From assembly GCA_045658005.1 (NCBI GenBank), contig JAZOUD010000081.1, positions 1 through 64,000 on the forward strand: a stretch of 64,000 nucleotides of DNA, in the 5' to 3' direction. Within the stretch, counting starts at the first letter, position 1. Each line of letters starts with the position of its first letter. This DNA comes from UBA2862 sp045658005 (GTDB lineage Bacteria > Bacillota > Clostridia > Christensenellales > Aristaeellaceae). The translations under genes were made by a program, and so were the position numbers. Below are positions 18,458-28,075 of this stretch, in pieces. Under the pieces are notes generated by a model that was given only the letters and a program-made list of their open reading frames with translations, made no database searches and had not been told where the DNA came from.

Positions 18458-18497
18458 GCGCATCCCCGGCAACGTCCTCCTGGCGCGGGGTTTGCGC
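18458..18497 (-). terminator. possible terminator for the minus-strand genes ending at 18510
   Basis: On the minus strand GCGCA and CCCCG pair with CGGGG and TGCGC around a 17-nt loop, 12 bp after the stop codon. There is no T-run, so it may only be a stabilising 3' hairpin. Confidence 0.35.
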
Positions 18498-18509
18498 TTC
18501 ACTTCTCCA

Positions 18510-19142
18510 TTAACGCCTGCCAAAATCCTTGATGATCACCATCTCGATCCGGTCGCCCTTGACGCCAACGACCACGTCGTCGGCCAGCTTGCCCACGATG
18601 GATTTTTCCAACTCGTTCCAGGCTTCCCCGGCATCCTCATCGATATTGCGCTGCTCCCCCAAGCCGTTGCGATAGGTCTGAAGCGTCCAAATGGGCACCA
18701 TGTTATCCACGGCCAGGCTGCCGACCTCAGCGGGGTTGACGATCCCGTACCTGGCCACTTCGCGGCCATAGTCGTTCATGGACCGGCCGAAGCTGTGCAT
18801 CGCGCCGGAGAGCACGTCTTTAAGCATGCCCATAAAGCCCTTCGCGGCGGCATTCCTGCCCGTGCTCGACACGGAGAGCAGCTCCTCCCGCCGGTCGGCG
18901 TTCATGTCCGCGGTGGCCTGCAGGTGAATCTCGCAGCGCCTGCCCTCGGCTTCAAACCAGAGCTGTCCGTAAAATTCCTCCACCATGGCCTTGACCATGC
19001 CCAGCGTCTCCTCGGTCAGAAGCTCCAGGCGCAGGGTATCATGCCTGTCCAGGCCGAGTTCGCGGGCAAAATCCTCCGTCGAATACCGGGCTGCCGCCAT
19101 GCGTCCGGCATCGCTGTTGAGCATAAACACATCCGATTTCAT
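18510..19142 (-). CDS. ATP-binding protein, histidine kinase-like ATPase (anti-sigma-like) family
   Basis: A 210-aa soluble protein. The segment LRLELLTEETLGMVKAMVEE (about residues 37-56) resembles the first helix of the GHKL/HATPase fold, in which a conserved acidic residue binds magnesium. A basic, Ser/Thr/Gly-rich segment follows (LLSVSSTGRNAAAKGFMGML) and could form the nucleotide lid. I do not see a DxGxG box, so the assignment is tentative. The ATG at 19142 is 8 nt after AGGAGG. It starts 17 bp after the DUF975 gene ends and so probably belongs to that operon. It might be a small regulatory ATPase; the target is unknown. Confidence 0.5.
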   Translation of the reverse strand: MKSDVFMLNSDAGRMAAARYSTEDFARELGLDRHDTLRLELLTEETLGMVKAMVEEFYGQLWFEAEGRRCEIHLQATADMNADRREELLSVSSTGRNAAAKGFMGMLKDVLSGAMHSFGRSMNDYGREVARYGIVNPAEVGSLAVDNMVPIWTLQTYRNGLGEQRNIDEDAGEAWNELEKSIVGKLADDVVVGVKGDRIEMVIIKDFGRR

Positions 19143-19159
19143 CCGTATAACCTCCTATT

Positions 19160-21016
19160 TCATGTCCGTCCTGTATCCGCGTCGTCATCAGACACCGCCA
19201 CCGCAGCGGTTTCAATCATGTCCAGCTCGTTTGTGATCCCATCGCCCTTGTTGGGGTTGATGAACGAATAGACCAGATCAGCAGTAAAGCAGGCCATCAA
19301 AATCAGGCACACGCACACCAGCAGCCTGGGCTTCAGCCGCATCGTCATCGCGTCAATGGCGGGCACCAGCAGGTAAACCGCCATCATACCCCCCAGCATG
19401 AACACCACCAGTCCCTCGCCGCAGATCCTGCCGTGCAGGTTCAGGAAATAGCCTGTGTAATCCCACCAGCGCATGCCGGTGATCTGCTCGGTGACGAAGG
19501 AGGTCATGTACTCCACGAAGCCGCACAGCACGATGATGGCCAGCGCTTCCAGCACAGGCTTGGAGCGGAACCGATTCAACAGTACGGCGATCATCACCAC
19601 CCCGAACCCGTATATGGGCAGCCAGGGTCCGTGCAGCATGCCCCGGTTGGAAAATTGGCCGAAGCGAATCAGGTTCAGGGCCACCTCCCACACCCAGCCT
19701 ACTATACAGAAGGCAAAGAACACCATCACCAGTGTCCAGACTGTGCAGGGGTTCAGGTAGCTGATGTGGCCCGCGATGCTGGATTGCGACTTGTCCCAAA
19801 GGGGGTTCATGCGGCGGGGATAGGCCCTGCCGTTCATCTCCAGGCGCTCAACCGACGTCTGCCGGCGCAATCCCGCCTGGCGTCCGTAGACCTTCTTTTC
19901 CTCGATGGTCCCCATCCAGATGCCGAAGTTCCGGGCGAAGAGGCGCTTTACCGGAGGCAGCTCCACGATGTCCTCCATGATGATGTTCTCCGTGCGAGCG
20001 ATGTCGGCATAGCGTTCGCGCAGCGTATCGGCATCTGCAGGTTGGTACAGGCAATCGTCGTTCAGCTGCTCCACGCCCTCGATCCCCCGCCGCTTGGCCT
20101 CCGCGCGCACCGCGGTGTAGTATTCGGTATAGCTCGCCACGCGATAGGGCACGCCCCACAGCACGTCCACCGCCCCGAAGGTCACGAAGCCCAGCACGAA
20201 CCAGCCCAGGAAGGACAGCTCCAGCTTGCAGCACTCCCACTTGTGGCCGTCCATCATCCGCCGGGACAGCAGGATGGCGTCCCTGGGCTTGATATCCGGA
20301 TTTTCGGCCACGATGAAGGGCACCAGGAAGTAAGAGTAATGCTTGATGATGCCGCCCACGATCGTCAGGTACCAGAGCGACTCATAGACGGTTTCCAGCA
20401 GCAGCGTCAACGCCGCCCGCCTCCAGCGCTTGACCAGTCGGATGTGTAGCAGATGGATCGGGGGAACAATCTGATAGCGCCGCGCCTCCAGCGTGCCCCG
20501 GCGCAGCACGGCCCGATAGGCATTGCGCAGAAAGGCCCATACCGCCAGATACAGCAACAGTCCGCCCAACACCAGCAGCATCGAGGAGACCTTCTTCGTA
20601 TGGATCGCGCTGTGCACTGCTGTGCTGATCATGGCGACCACGTTCCCCGAGCTGACGTTGTTCACCAGCGCGGCCAGCACGCCCCGCTGGCGACCCAGGA
20701 CCGACCTGGCGCTGTTGGCCTGCTTGATCAGCGCCATGCGCTCGGCTGCCTTTATATTGCCGGCCTCGATGTTGTCGTCGATGACGTCGCTCACGACCTT
20801 GCGCCAGACGCTTCGACTGTTGCCGATCCCTATGCCCTCCAGCGCGACCTGGATCTGCCTGCCCCTGAGAAACTCGTACCAGGTCTGGGCGTTGTTCAAC
20901 ACATTGTTGAACTCGGTGCCCACGAAGATGGAAATGGCGCACAGCAGGGTCAGCAGCACATAATGGCGCTTGACACAGCCCCGGGCATTCTGTCGGATTT
21001 GCTTCAGGTCAATCAT
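19160..21016 (-). CDS. DUF975 membrane protein fused to a CmpB-type (putative ABC transporter type IV) domain
   Basis: A 618-aa multi-pass protein. Residues 1-290 begin MIDLKQIRQNARGCVKRHYV and match DUF975 proteins: several helices and the PFIVAENPDIKPRDAILLSR segment near 230-250. Residues about 410-590 contain a second membrane domain with FCIVGWVWEVAL, LHGPWLPIYGFG, and EYMTSFVTEQITGMRWWDY, typical of the CmpB family annotated as a putative ABC permease. The two domains are usually separate or fused in Clostridia; transport has not been shown. The ATG at 21016 follows AGGGG, which overlaps the TAG stop of the metallophosphoesterase gene, implying coupled translation. Confidence 0.8.
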   Translation of the reverse strand: MIDLKQIRQNARGCVKRHYVLLTLLCAISIFVGTEFNNVLNNAQTWYEFLRGRQIQVALEGIGIGNSRSVWRKVVSDVIDDNIEAGNIKAAERMALIKQANSARSVLGRQRGVLAALVNNVSSGNVVAMISTAVHSAIHTKKVSSMLLVLGGLLLYLAVWAFLRNAYRAVLRRGTLEARRYQIVPPIHLLHIRLVKRWRRAALTLLLETVYESLWYLTIVGGIIKHYSYFLVPFIVAENPDIKPRDAILLSRRMMDGHKWECCKLELSFLGWFVLGFVTFGAVDVLWGVPYRVASYTEYYTAVRAEAKRRGIEGVEQLNDDCLYQPADADTLRERYADIARTENIIMEDIVELPPVKRLFARNFGIWMGTIEEKKVYGRQAGLRRQTSVERLEMNGRAYPRRMNPLWDKSQSSIAGHISYLNPCTVWTLVMVFFAFCIVGWVWEVALNLIRFGQFSNRGMLHGPWLPIYGFGVVMIAVLLNRFRSKPVLEALAIIVLCGFVEYMTSFVTEQITGMRWWDYTGYFLNLHGRICGEGLVVFMLGGMMAVYLLVPAIDAMTMRLKPRLLVCVCLILMACFTADLVYSFINPNKGDGITNELDMIETAAVAVSDDDADTGRT

Positions 21017-21028
21017 CGGGTCATACCC

Positions 21029-22201
21029 CTATCGTTTGAATTTCAGGTTGACGACGGACACCTCGCTGTCGGTGCCCACCCGCATCGGCGGGCCATAGTA
21101 GCCCACGCCGGCAGTGACCACGGTCTGCAGGTCGTGTATCCTGGCATAGCCCCAGGCGTTTTCGTTGAAGAAGGGCACCACCAGGTTTCCGGGGAACATC
21201 TGCCCCGCGTGGGTGTGGCCGCAGAGGGCCACGTCCGCGCCGGCCTCCTTCAACGCCTTGAACTCCTTGGGCTCGTGCTCCAGCACCACCACGGGCAGGC
21301 TCTGGTCGACGCCGGACAGCAGCTGGGCCGGCGTCATGCGATTGGTGGTGCCGTCTCCGGCCTTTTCGCCGTCCACGCGGCCCGCCAGCTGCACGCCGCC
21401 GATGTCGACCACCTGATCGTACAGCACAGTAAAGCCGCAGTCCTTGAAGAATTCCTCCATCCGGGCCGTGCGGAAGGCCTGGCTGATGGGCGAGATCGGG
21501 AAGCCGCCGAACAGGGTCTCCTCGACGTCATGGTTCCCGTACACCGCGCAAACGCCATACTTCGACTTTATGCCCCGAAGGGCCTCAGCGTACTGCTCCG
21601 GATGGGCCAGGCCCTCGTAGCTGCTGGTGAAGATATCGCCGGCGATCACCACCGCGTCGGGCTGCTCGGCGTTGATCAGCTCCACCATGCGCTGGGTGGT
21701 GGCCAGCTTTGAATTGACGCTCAGGTGCAGATCCCCGATCAGCACCACCTTCATGTCCTCGCCGGGCTTGTCCACCTCGACGTCATAGCGATACACCACC
21801 GTGTTCTGGGCGTGAACCAGCCCGTAGCCGGTGACCGCCAGCGCTACAGCGAGGGAAAGGCACAGTATGCCGCCATACCAATTCTTCGCGATCTGCCTTC
21901 CAATGAGCCGCTGGATCAGCAGCGCCAGCACCACCAACACCAGCAGCAGGAAGCCGAAGTACAGATAAAAGCCCAGCCATATATTGCCCGCAGCCTGGAG
22001 CGCAAACCTGACAGGACTGTTCGGCAGGAATGCCCCCGCGATCGGCACCAGCATCAGTATGATGTACGGCACCAGCCAGAACAGCTTGCGCAGGCCGACA
22101 TTCCAGGCGGTACGGGGCCAGCGCCGCAGGCACAGGTCGACCAAATAGGCGGCCAGGGAAGCCAGTCCAACGAAAAAGGCAATCAGTATGATGGGTGACA
22201 C
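21029..22201 (-). CDS. membrane-anchored metallophosphoesterase (YkuE-like)
   Basis: A 390-aa protein with four hydrophobic segments in the first 150 residues, then a calcineurin-like phosphoesterase domain. Metal-binding motifs appear in order: VLIGDLHLS (about 165), VIAGDIF, VYGNHDVEE and CGHTHAGQMFPGN (near 330). These supply the Asp, Asn and His ligands for two metal ions. The catalytic domain is likely outside the membrane, as in YkuE-type proteins; the substrate is unknown. The frame is open to 22267, but a GTG at 22201 lies 8 nt after AAAGGAG and gives a proper membrane N-terminus, so I chose it. It is followed by the coupled DUF975 gene. Confidence 0.85.
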   Translation of the reverse strand: MSPIILIAFFVGLASLAAYLVDLCLRRWPRTAWNVGLRKLFWLVPYIILMLVPIAGAFLPNSPVRFALQAAGNIWLGFYLYFGFLLLVLVVLALLIQRLIGRQIAKNWYGGILCLSLAVALAVTGYGLVHAQNTVVYRYDVEVDKPGEDMKVVLIGDLHLSVNSKLATTQRMVELINAEQPDAVVIAGDIFTSSYEGLAHPEQYAEALRGIKSKYGVCAVYGNHDVEETLFGGFPISPISQAFRTARMEEFFKDCGFTVLYDQVVDIGGVQLAGRVDGEKAGDGTTNRMTPAQLLSGVDQSLPVVVLEHEPKEFKALKEAGADVALCGHTHAGQMFPGNLVVPFFNENAWGYARIHDLQTVVTAGVGYYGPPMRVGTDSEVSVVNLKFKR

Positions 22202-22245
22202 GATCTCTTCTCCTTTGTGGCGATTTGTTTTATAAAACCCGAAAG

Positions 22246-22281
22246 GGGATTGCCGAAGCAAAGGCAATGCTCGGCAATCCC
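22246..22281 (-). terminator. terminator between the M4 protease and metallophosphoesterase genes
   Basis: On the minus strand GGGATTGCCGA pairs perfectly with TCGGCAATCCC (11 bp, 14-nt loop). CCTTTCGGGTTTT follows. It begins 20 bp after the protease stop, so the downstream genes probably have their own promoter or rely on read-through. Confidence 0.65.
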
Positions 22282-22301
22282 AGGATATTTCGTTTGGTCG
22301 T

Positions 22302-25040
22302 TTATTGGTCTTCCGCTTCCTGCATCATCCCGATAAGGTCGGGGGAATGCGCCTCGTCCAGCACCGTCACCTTCTCCAGGCCGTCGGCGCGGATGGTGTT
22401 GACCTTGCCGGGCTTGATCTCGTAGAAGAACATGTGCTGCAGCCACGCAAAGCTGTTCAGCTTGTTCCTGATGTCGACCAGCATATTGCGCACCTCTTCG
22501 AGGGTGAGGGGCTCTATCTCCTCCGGCGCCTCGGTTTTCCCGGTATCGAGGCCTTCGGTGAAGCCGTTCAGCATATCCATCAGGCCGCTCAACTCGTCCG
22601 GCATCTCGTCGCTGAGGTCGTCCCCGGATTGATCCAGGATATTCTCGCCGGCATCCATTTTTTCAACGAGCGCGCTGACCACGCTGCCCAGGTCGATCCA
22701 GCGGCTGAAGAAGACGGCCAGGCCGGAGGTCTTCAGCTGCATGGAATTGGGCTTGAACTCCAGGCGCACCAGCACCGGAACGGTCAGGCCGGGGCGGCAA
22801 ACCATGCGCACCGTACGTCCGTCCTGTCCGGCAGTGCCCAGGCCCGAGAAGATCATGTCGCCGAAGTACTTCCTGATCCACTTCATCGGTTCGGAATCGG
22901 CGATGGAGGCCGTGGGGAGGGACTCGGATTCGCCCTCAGCCTCATCATCCACAAGCGCCTCATCACCCTTTGAAGCCTCAGCGTCCTCTGAAGCCTCAGC
23001 GTTTTCTGCGGTCTTCTTCTCGAAGAATCGGTTGATCTCGTCATTGATGACCTTCATCAGGTCGTCTCCGTTCATCGCCGCTTCGGGGGCGATGGCCATG
23101 GTCAGCTCGTCCAGCGCCGTCTCGTAGCCGGGGGCGCCGTCGATGATGTCGATGGCCCGCTGGAACAGGCCGTCCAGGTTCACGCTGAAGATGCCCAGCG
23201 CCCAGTTGCCGTCGGTGAACTGCTCGGTGTCGGGCAGGGTCATCGTCAGCAGCGCCCGGTCGTCGTCGAAGGTCTCGGGCATCTCGCCTGTGCGGATCCG
23301 GGTGACGTCGATGGCCGCCGTCAGCGCTTTTTCATAGCTGCCCAAGCCCAGGTTCTTCAGCACCCAGGGCAGCAGGTCCGCCAGCTGGAGATAGTCGGTG
23401 CCGGGCACCATCGTGCAATCCACCGCGAACCAGTAGGCCCTGGCCTCCTCCGGCGTCATGCCGCCCTTGGTGGACAGCTGCCAAGCCAGGTTGTTCAGCA
23501 GCGAGGAATTGCCATGCACGCCGCCGCGGTCGTTCAGCTCGGTGGGGTCGCGCACCTCGGGCACGTAGTGCAGATCCCAGGTGTACTCGGGCTGCTGGTA
23601 GCGATGGGGGTCGCTCATGCTGCGCAGGGCATCGCCGATGTCCTCGCCGAGCAGCCATTCCGTGTCCTCCCCCTCGCCCTCGTCCACATACATGCCGTCG
23701 CAGAGGTTGCCCTGGATGTCGCTCATGGCCTCGTTGATGGCGCCGTAATCGTTCATGTAGGCGTTGTAGGTCATCACCGAGTGGGTCACGCAGTGGGTAA
23801 ACTCGTGGGCCAGCACGTCCAGGCACTGCGAATAGTCGTTGACGCCGCTGGCCAGGAACAGCTGCCAGCCGTAGTACTTGCCCGCGTAGGCGGCGTTGTC
23901 GATGGGCTTGTGGTCCTTGTCGCAGAAGTCCTTCAGGATCAGTATGGGCGTCCCCAGGCCGTCGCCGCCCTTCCAGCCGATGGCCTCGTAGTAGTCCCAG
24001 GCGCGGCAGTAGTTATACAGCGCCAACAGGCTATTCTCGTCCCAGTCTTCGTTGTCCTTCGAAGCCTCCAGCACCACCCTGCCCTTGTCGTACAGGAAAG
24101 ACCAGCAATCGGCCACGGCGATGCGCCGCTTGAGGTTGCCCAGGTAGATCATGCCGGTGCGGCTGTCCCGCATCAGCTCAAGGCTGATCTCCCGTTTGGT
24201 GCCGTCCGCGAGGGTCACCGTGCCGGTGTAGTCCACCGGCTCCATGAACTCGAACACATAGGCGGCGTTGTAGCCGGAAGCGCCGGCCTCGTCACCGGGG
24301 ATGACCGTGGGCAGGCTGTACAGGTACTGGCCGCTCAGGTCCACGTAGTGGGCCAGGTAGGGCAGCTCGGAGCCGGAGGTCAGGCTGGCCGAGGGGGCGT
24401 TGGTGTACACCACCCATACGAAGCGGCTCTCCTCCTTCTCCTCCTCGGATTCCATGTCGATCTCCAGGTTCACGGGCAGCACCACCTTGTCGGTGTGGCC
24501 CTCCAGCACGTTGGGAGCCTGGCCCTGCGCCTGCTCCACATGCGCAATCACCAGCGCCTCGGCTTCTGCGGCGGTGATGCCCTGGGCGTTTTCCGTCTCG
24601 GGCAGCTGGGTCTCCACGCTGCAAACCAGGCCCAGCATCGCACCGTTGTCATCGGTGATGACCTTTGCCGCGCCGCCGGAGACGGTTACGCCGGCATACA
24701 TCTGCTGGAATACATAGTACCGGTTGCAGTTGGTGTCGGTGAGGGTGCGCCAGGGCTCGAAGCCGGTGCGTTCGTCGCCGCCCATCAGGGGGATCATGGC
24801 GTCCACCACCCTGGCGGCGGCGTCCATGTCGGTCACGGGACCGTCTGTGCAGGTGCCATCCACGAAGGTCACCCGCCCGTCCCGGGCAGTCACCCTGGCC
24901 GCCCCGCCATTCAGTCGGTCGAGGTCGTCGAGGGTCAGCGGGGCCTGGGCTGCCGAAACCGTCTCAGCCAGCGAAGCCATCGTGCCCAGCGCCAGTATCA
25001 ATGCCAGCAGCACTGCCAGCGCGCGCCTGATCTTCTTCAT
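22302..25040 (-). CDS. secreted M4 family (thermolysin-like) metalloprotease with long C-terminal extension
   Basis: A 912-aa exported zinc protease. Residues 1-26 form a signal peptide (KKIRRALAVLLALILALG, then Ala-rich). An FTP/PepSY-like propeptide follows (about 30-190), then the catalytic domain. HEFTH (about 412-416) gives the zinc His ligands and catalytic Glu; GAINEAMSD (Glu at about 437) gives the third ligand. GGVHGNSSLLNNLAW near 510 matches the thermolysin C-lobe substrate-binding region. After about residue 560 there is a roughly 350-aa extension, including an acidic linker (EASEDAEASKGDEALVDDE), that I do not recognise. The ATG at 25040 follows AAAGGAG; the GTG at 25061 overlaps that site. 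No cell-wall anchor is visible. Confidence 0.88.
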   Translation of the reverse strand: MKKIRRALAVLLALILALGTMASLAETVSAAQAPLTLDDLDRLNGGAARVTARDGRVTFVDGTCTDGPVTDMDAAARVVDAMIPLMGGDERTGFEPWRTLTDTNCNRYYVFQQMYAGVTVSGGAAKVITDDNGAMLGLVCSVETQLPETENAQGITAAEAEALVIAHVEQAQGQAPNVLEGHTDKVVLPVNLEIDMESEEEKEESRFVWVVYTNAPSASLTSGSELPYLAHYVDLSGQYLYSLPTVIPGDEAGASGYNAAYVFEFMEPVDYTGTVTLADGTKREISLELMRDSRTGMIYLGNLKRRIAVADCWSFLYDKGRVVLEASKDNEDWDENSLLALYNYCRAWDYYEAIGWKGGDGLGTPILILKDFCDKDHKPIDNAAYAGKYYGWQLFLASGVNDYSQCLDVLAHEFTHCVTHSVMTYNAYMNDYGAINEAMSDIQGNLCDGMYVDEGEGEDTEWLLGEDIGDALRSMSDPHRYQQPEYTWDLHYVPEVRDPTELNDRGGVHGNSSLLNNLAWQLSTKGGMTPEEARAYWFAVDCTMVPGTDYLQLADLLPWVLKNLGLGSYEKALTAAIDVTRIRTGEMPETFDDDRALLTMTLPDTEQFTDGNWALGIFSVNLDGLFQRAIDIIDGAPGYETALDELTMAIAPEAAMNGDDLMKVINDEINRFFEKKTAENAEASEDAEASKGDEALVDDEAEGESESLPTASIADSEPMKWIRKYFGDMIFSGLGTAGQDGRTVRMVCRPGLTVPVLVRLEFKPNSMQLKTSGLAVFFSRWIDLGSVVSALVEKMDAGENILDQSGDDLSDEMPDELSGLMDMLNGFTEGLDTGKTEAPEEIEPLTLEEVRNMLVDIRNKLNSFAWLQHMFFYEIKPGKVNTIRADGLEKVTVLDEAHSPDLIGMMQEAEDQ

Positions 25041-25318
25041 AAGGCAATTCTCTCCTTTCACAGCATGTCACTTTCGATAATACACTTTGAAAACACGCTC
25101 TCGCTCAGGTTTGTCCTCGCCCGCTTTCCATTCGAAGCGGGCCGCAGGCCGGGTGGGAACATCCTCCCCTCAACCCGCGTGAAAAGTATAGCGCCCAGAG
25201 CGTCACAGATGCGTCACTCGACCCACACCAAAGCCATGATATATTTTCACTGAATATATCTTACCATACATTTTGCGCTTTCGTGCTATGATTGGGTTGT
25301 TTTTCTTTTGAAGTGTTG

Positions 25319-25355
25319 AAATTCTGATTTGTCGTCTCACGACAAATCAGAATTT
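25319..25355. repeat. perfect 16-bp palindromic hairpin in the intergenic region
   Basis: AAATTCTGATTTGTCG and its exact reverse complement flank a 5-nt loop. It lies in the 438-bp gap (25041-25478) between two genes that both start away from it, so it does not follow a gene end. The sequence is very like the hairpin at 1801-1841 (13 of 16 arm positions agree), pointing to a dispersed palindrome family. The rest of the gap has a promoter at 25390-25418 and no convincing ORF. Confidence 0.65.
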
Positions 25356-25389
25356 CCCAACATTCCACCCAAAAACCAGCCCTTCCCTG

Positions 25390-25418
25390 TTGAACATTCC
25401 ATTTTTATATGATAATAT
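25390..25418 (+). promoter_or_regulatory. promoter of the receiver-GGDEF-EAL gene
   Basis: TTGAAC (25390-25395), 17 bp, TAATAT (25413-25418) in a markedly AT-rich stretch, about 60 bp before the ATG at 25479. Confidence 0.7.
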
Positions 25419-25478
25419 AATAATCAGAGAATTAGGCTGATGTAATGAACGGAATGCACTGCGGCAAGGAGGCGTACC

Positions 25479-28070
25479 ATGTCCGATATGCATATACAGA
25501 TCACACCGCCGAAGCGGCGCACCGTATTGGTGGTCGATGACGAGCAGATCAACCGGGAGCTGCTCGGCACGCTGCTGGAGGACGACTACCGCGTGCTCTA
25601 CGCTTCCAACGGCCAGGAGGCGCTGGCACTGGCAAAGAAACGGGCCGAGGACATCTCGCTGATCCTGCTGGATCTGATCATGCCGGTGATGTCCGGCATG
25701 GTGGTGCTGCGGCTGCTGAAGGAATCCCCCGAACTGGCGCGGATTCCCGTGATCGTGGTGACCTCTGACCACGACGCGGAGGTGGCCAGCCTGGAGCTGG
25801 GGGCGTTCGACTTCATTCCCAAGCCCTATCCCATGCGCAGCGTGATACTGGCCAGGGTCCGCCGCATCATCGAGCTTTCCGAGGACCGGCAGATCATCCG
25901 CTCCACCGAGCGCGACCCGCTGACCGGGCTGTTCAACCGGGAATACTTCTACAATTACATCACCAGCTTCGACCAGCACCACAAGGGCACGGCCATGGAC
26001 GCGGTCGTGGTAGACATCAACCGCTTCCACATCATCAACGAGCGCTATGGCAGGGCCTACGCCGACCAGCTACTGCGCCGCATCGGCGAGCACCTTCGGG
26101 CGCTGGCCCAGGGCTCCGGGGGCATGGCCTGTCGCCGGGAGGCCGACACCTTCCTGGTCTACCGCCCCCACGGCGGGGACTGCGAGGCGATGTTTGAAAA
26201 GCTGTCCACCGCCATCAATGACGACGGGGACACCGCCAACCGCGTGCGCCTGCGCATGGGCGTCTACCCCAACGTGGACAAGTCCATCGAGATCGAGCAG
26301 CGCTTCGACCGGGCCTGCGTCGCCGCCGACAGCATCCGGGGCAACTACACCCAGAGCATCGCGATCTATGACGACAAGCTGCACGAGGCCGAGCTGTTCG
26401 CCGAGCAGCTGACTGAGGAATTCGACCAGTCCATCCGCGAGGGCCAGTTCAAGGTCTTCTACCAGCCAAAGTACGACATCCGCCAGGATGCGCCCATACT
26501 TGCCAGCGCCGAGGCCCTGATCCGCTGGCAGCATCCCAAGCTGGGGCTGGTCAGCCCCGGCGTGTTCATCCCGCTGTTCGAGGAAAACGGCATGATCCAG
26601 CGGCTGGACCACTACGTCTGGGGCCAGGCCGCCGCCCAGGTGCGGGATTGGAAGAATCGCTTCGGGCTTTCCATCCCCGTGTCGGTGAACGTCTCCCGGG
26701 TGGACATGTTCGACCCCGAGATCGCCCAGACCTTCAAGACGCTGCTGAAGGCCAACGGGCTGGCCCCGGAGGAGCTGATCCCCGAGATCACCGAGTCGGC
26801 CTACACCGACAACGAATCGCTGATCATCTCCACGGTGCAGGGCCTGCGGACGATGGGCCTGCGGGTGGAGATGGACGACTTCGGCACCGGCTATTCCTCG
26901 CTGGGCATGATCTCCCGCCTGCCGCTGGACGCCCTGAAGCTGGACATGACCTTCGTGCGCAATGCCTTCTCCGGCAGCGGCGACACGCGGATGATCGAGC
27001 TGATCATCGACATCGCCGAATACCTGGGCGTGCCGACGATCGCCGAGGGCGTGGAGACCCGGGAGCAGGTGGAGGCGCTGAAGGTGATGGGCTGCGACTA
27101 CGTGCAGGGCTATTACTTCTCGAAGCCCGTGCCGCCGGAGGAATTCGAGCGCTTCATCGAGGAAAAGGCGCTGCTGTTGAAGGGCGATCCCGAGGCGGGC
27201 GTGCAGGCCCAGCCCTGGCTGGCGGACCCGGCCCCGATGATGCGCGCCGGGAACCGGCTGACCTATGCCCGCCTGGCCCAGGCGCTGGCCGCCGACTATT
27301 TCAGCATCTACTATGTGGACACCCGCACGGACCGCTTCACCGAATTCACCTCCCACAACGCCTATGCGGGGCTGGGCATCGAGAAGGAGGGCGAGGACTT
27401 CTTCAACCTCAGCCGCACAAACATACTGCGGGTGGTTTACCCCGACGACCAGTGCAAGATCCTCGACGGCTTCACGAAGGAGAACGTGCTGCGCACGATC
27501 AGGGAAAGCGGCGCGTTCACCCTCACCTACCGGCTGGTGCTGGACGGCGAACCCATCTACGTCAGCCTGAAGGCCACGGCCCTGGGCAGCAGTGACAGCG
27601 GCATCGTGGTGGGCATCAACAACATCGACAGCCAGATGAAGCGCCAGGAGGCGCTGGAGCAGGCCCACGAAGCGCACCTGACCTTCGCCCGCATCGCCCA
27701 GGCGCTGTCCCAGGACTACTACAGCTTCTACGTGGTGAACACCGAGACCGACGAGTTCGTGGAATACAGCTCCAGCGACGAATACCAGCAGCTGCACGTC
27801 GAGCAGAACGGCGTGAACTTCTTCGAGAACTGCCGCCGCAACGTGATCCGCCTGGTACACCCGGACGACCTGAAGACGGCGCTGCAGGCCTGGGAGAAGG
27901 ACCGCCTGCTGGCGGAGCTGAAGGACGGCCGAACCTTCAACATCACCTACCGTTTGATGTTCGACGGTGCCTCCTCCTGGATCCACTGCAAGGTCATCCG
28001 CATGCGCGGCGAAGACGCCCGCTTCATCGTCATCGGCATCAGGAACGTGGACGAGGAGAAAAAGGGGTAG
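25479..28070 (+). CDS. response regulator with degenerate GGDEF and intact EAL domain plus two C-terminal PAS-like repeats
   Basis: An 863-aa signalling protein, probably a c-di-GMP phosphodiesterase. Residues 14-130 form a receiver (acidic VVDDEQ, phospho-acceptor Asp at about 65 in LLDLIMP, Lys in FIPKPYP). Residues 140-300 are GGDEF-like (RDPLTGLFNREYF), but the signature loop is RREAD, so cyclase activity is unlikely. Residues 310-565 are an EAL domain with EALIRWQHP, EITES, DDFGTGYSSL, EGVETREQ and QGYYFSKP, so hydrolysis is plausible. Two similar segments of roughly 125 aa follow (about 595-720 and 730-860), both starting with an ARLAQAL/ARIAQAL-like helix and a YYVD/YVVN core. They are probably PAS-like sensors. 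AGGAGG precedes the ATG. No partner histidine kinase is adjacent. Confidence 0.88.
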   Translation: MSDMHIQITPPKRRTVLVVDDEQINRELLGTLLEDDYRVLYASNGQEALALAKKRAEDISLILLDLIMPVMSGMVVLRLLKESPELARIPVIVVTSDHDAEVASLELGAFDFIPKPYPMRSVILARVRRIIELSEDRQIIRSTERDPLTGLFNREYFYNYITSFDQHHKGTAMDAVVVDINRFHIINERYGRAYADQLLRRIGEHLRALAQGSGGMACRREADTFLVYRPHGGDCEAMFEKLSTAINDDGDTANRVRLRMGVYPNVDKSIEIEQRFDRACVAADSIRGNYTQSIAIYDDKLHEAELFAEQLTEEFDQSIREGQFKVFYQPKYDIRQDAPILASAEALIRWQHPKLGLVSPGVFIPLFEENGMIQRLDHYVWGQAAAQVRDWKNRFGLSIPVSVNVSRVDMFDPEIAQTFKTLLKANGLAPEELIPEITESAYTDNESLIISTVQGLRTMGLRVEMDDFGTGYSSLGMISRLPLDALKLDMTFVRNAFSGSGDTRMIELIIDIAEYLGVPTIAEGVETREQVEALKVMGCDYVQGYYFSKPVPPEEFERFIEEKALLLKGDPEAGVQAQPWLADPAPMMRAGNRLTYARLAQALAADYFSIYYVDTRTDRFTEFTSHNAYAGLGIEKEGEDFFNLSRTNILRVVYPDDQCKILDGFTKENVLRTIRESGAFTLTYRLVLDGEPIYVSLKATALGSSDSGIVVGINNIDSQMKRQEALEQAHEAHLTFARIAQALSQDYYSFYVVNTETDEFVEYSSSDEYQQLHVEQNGVNFFENCRRNVIRLVHPDDLKTALQAWEKDRLLAELKDGRTFNITYRLMFDGASSWIHCKVIRMRGEDARFIVIGIRNVDEEKKG

Positions 28071-28075
28071 CTCCA

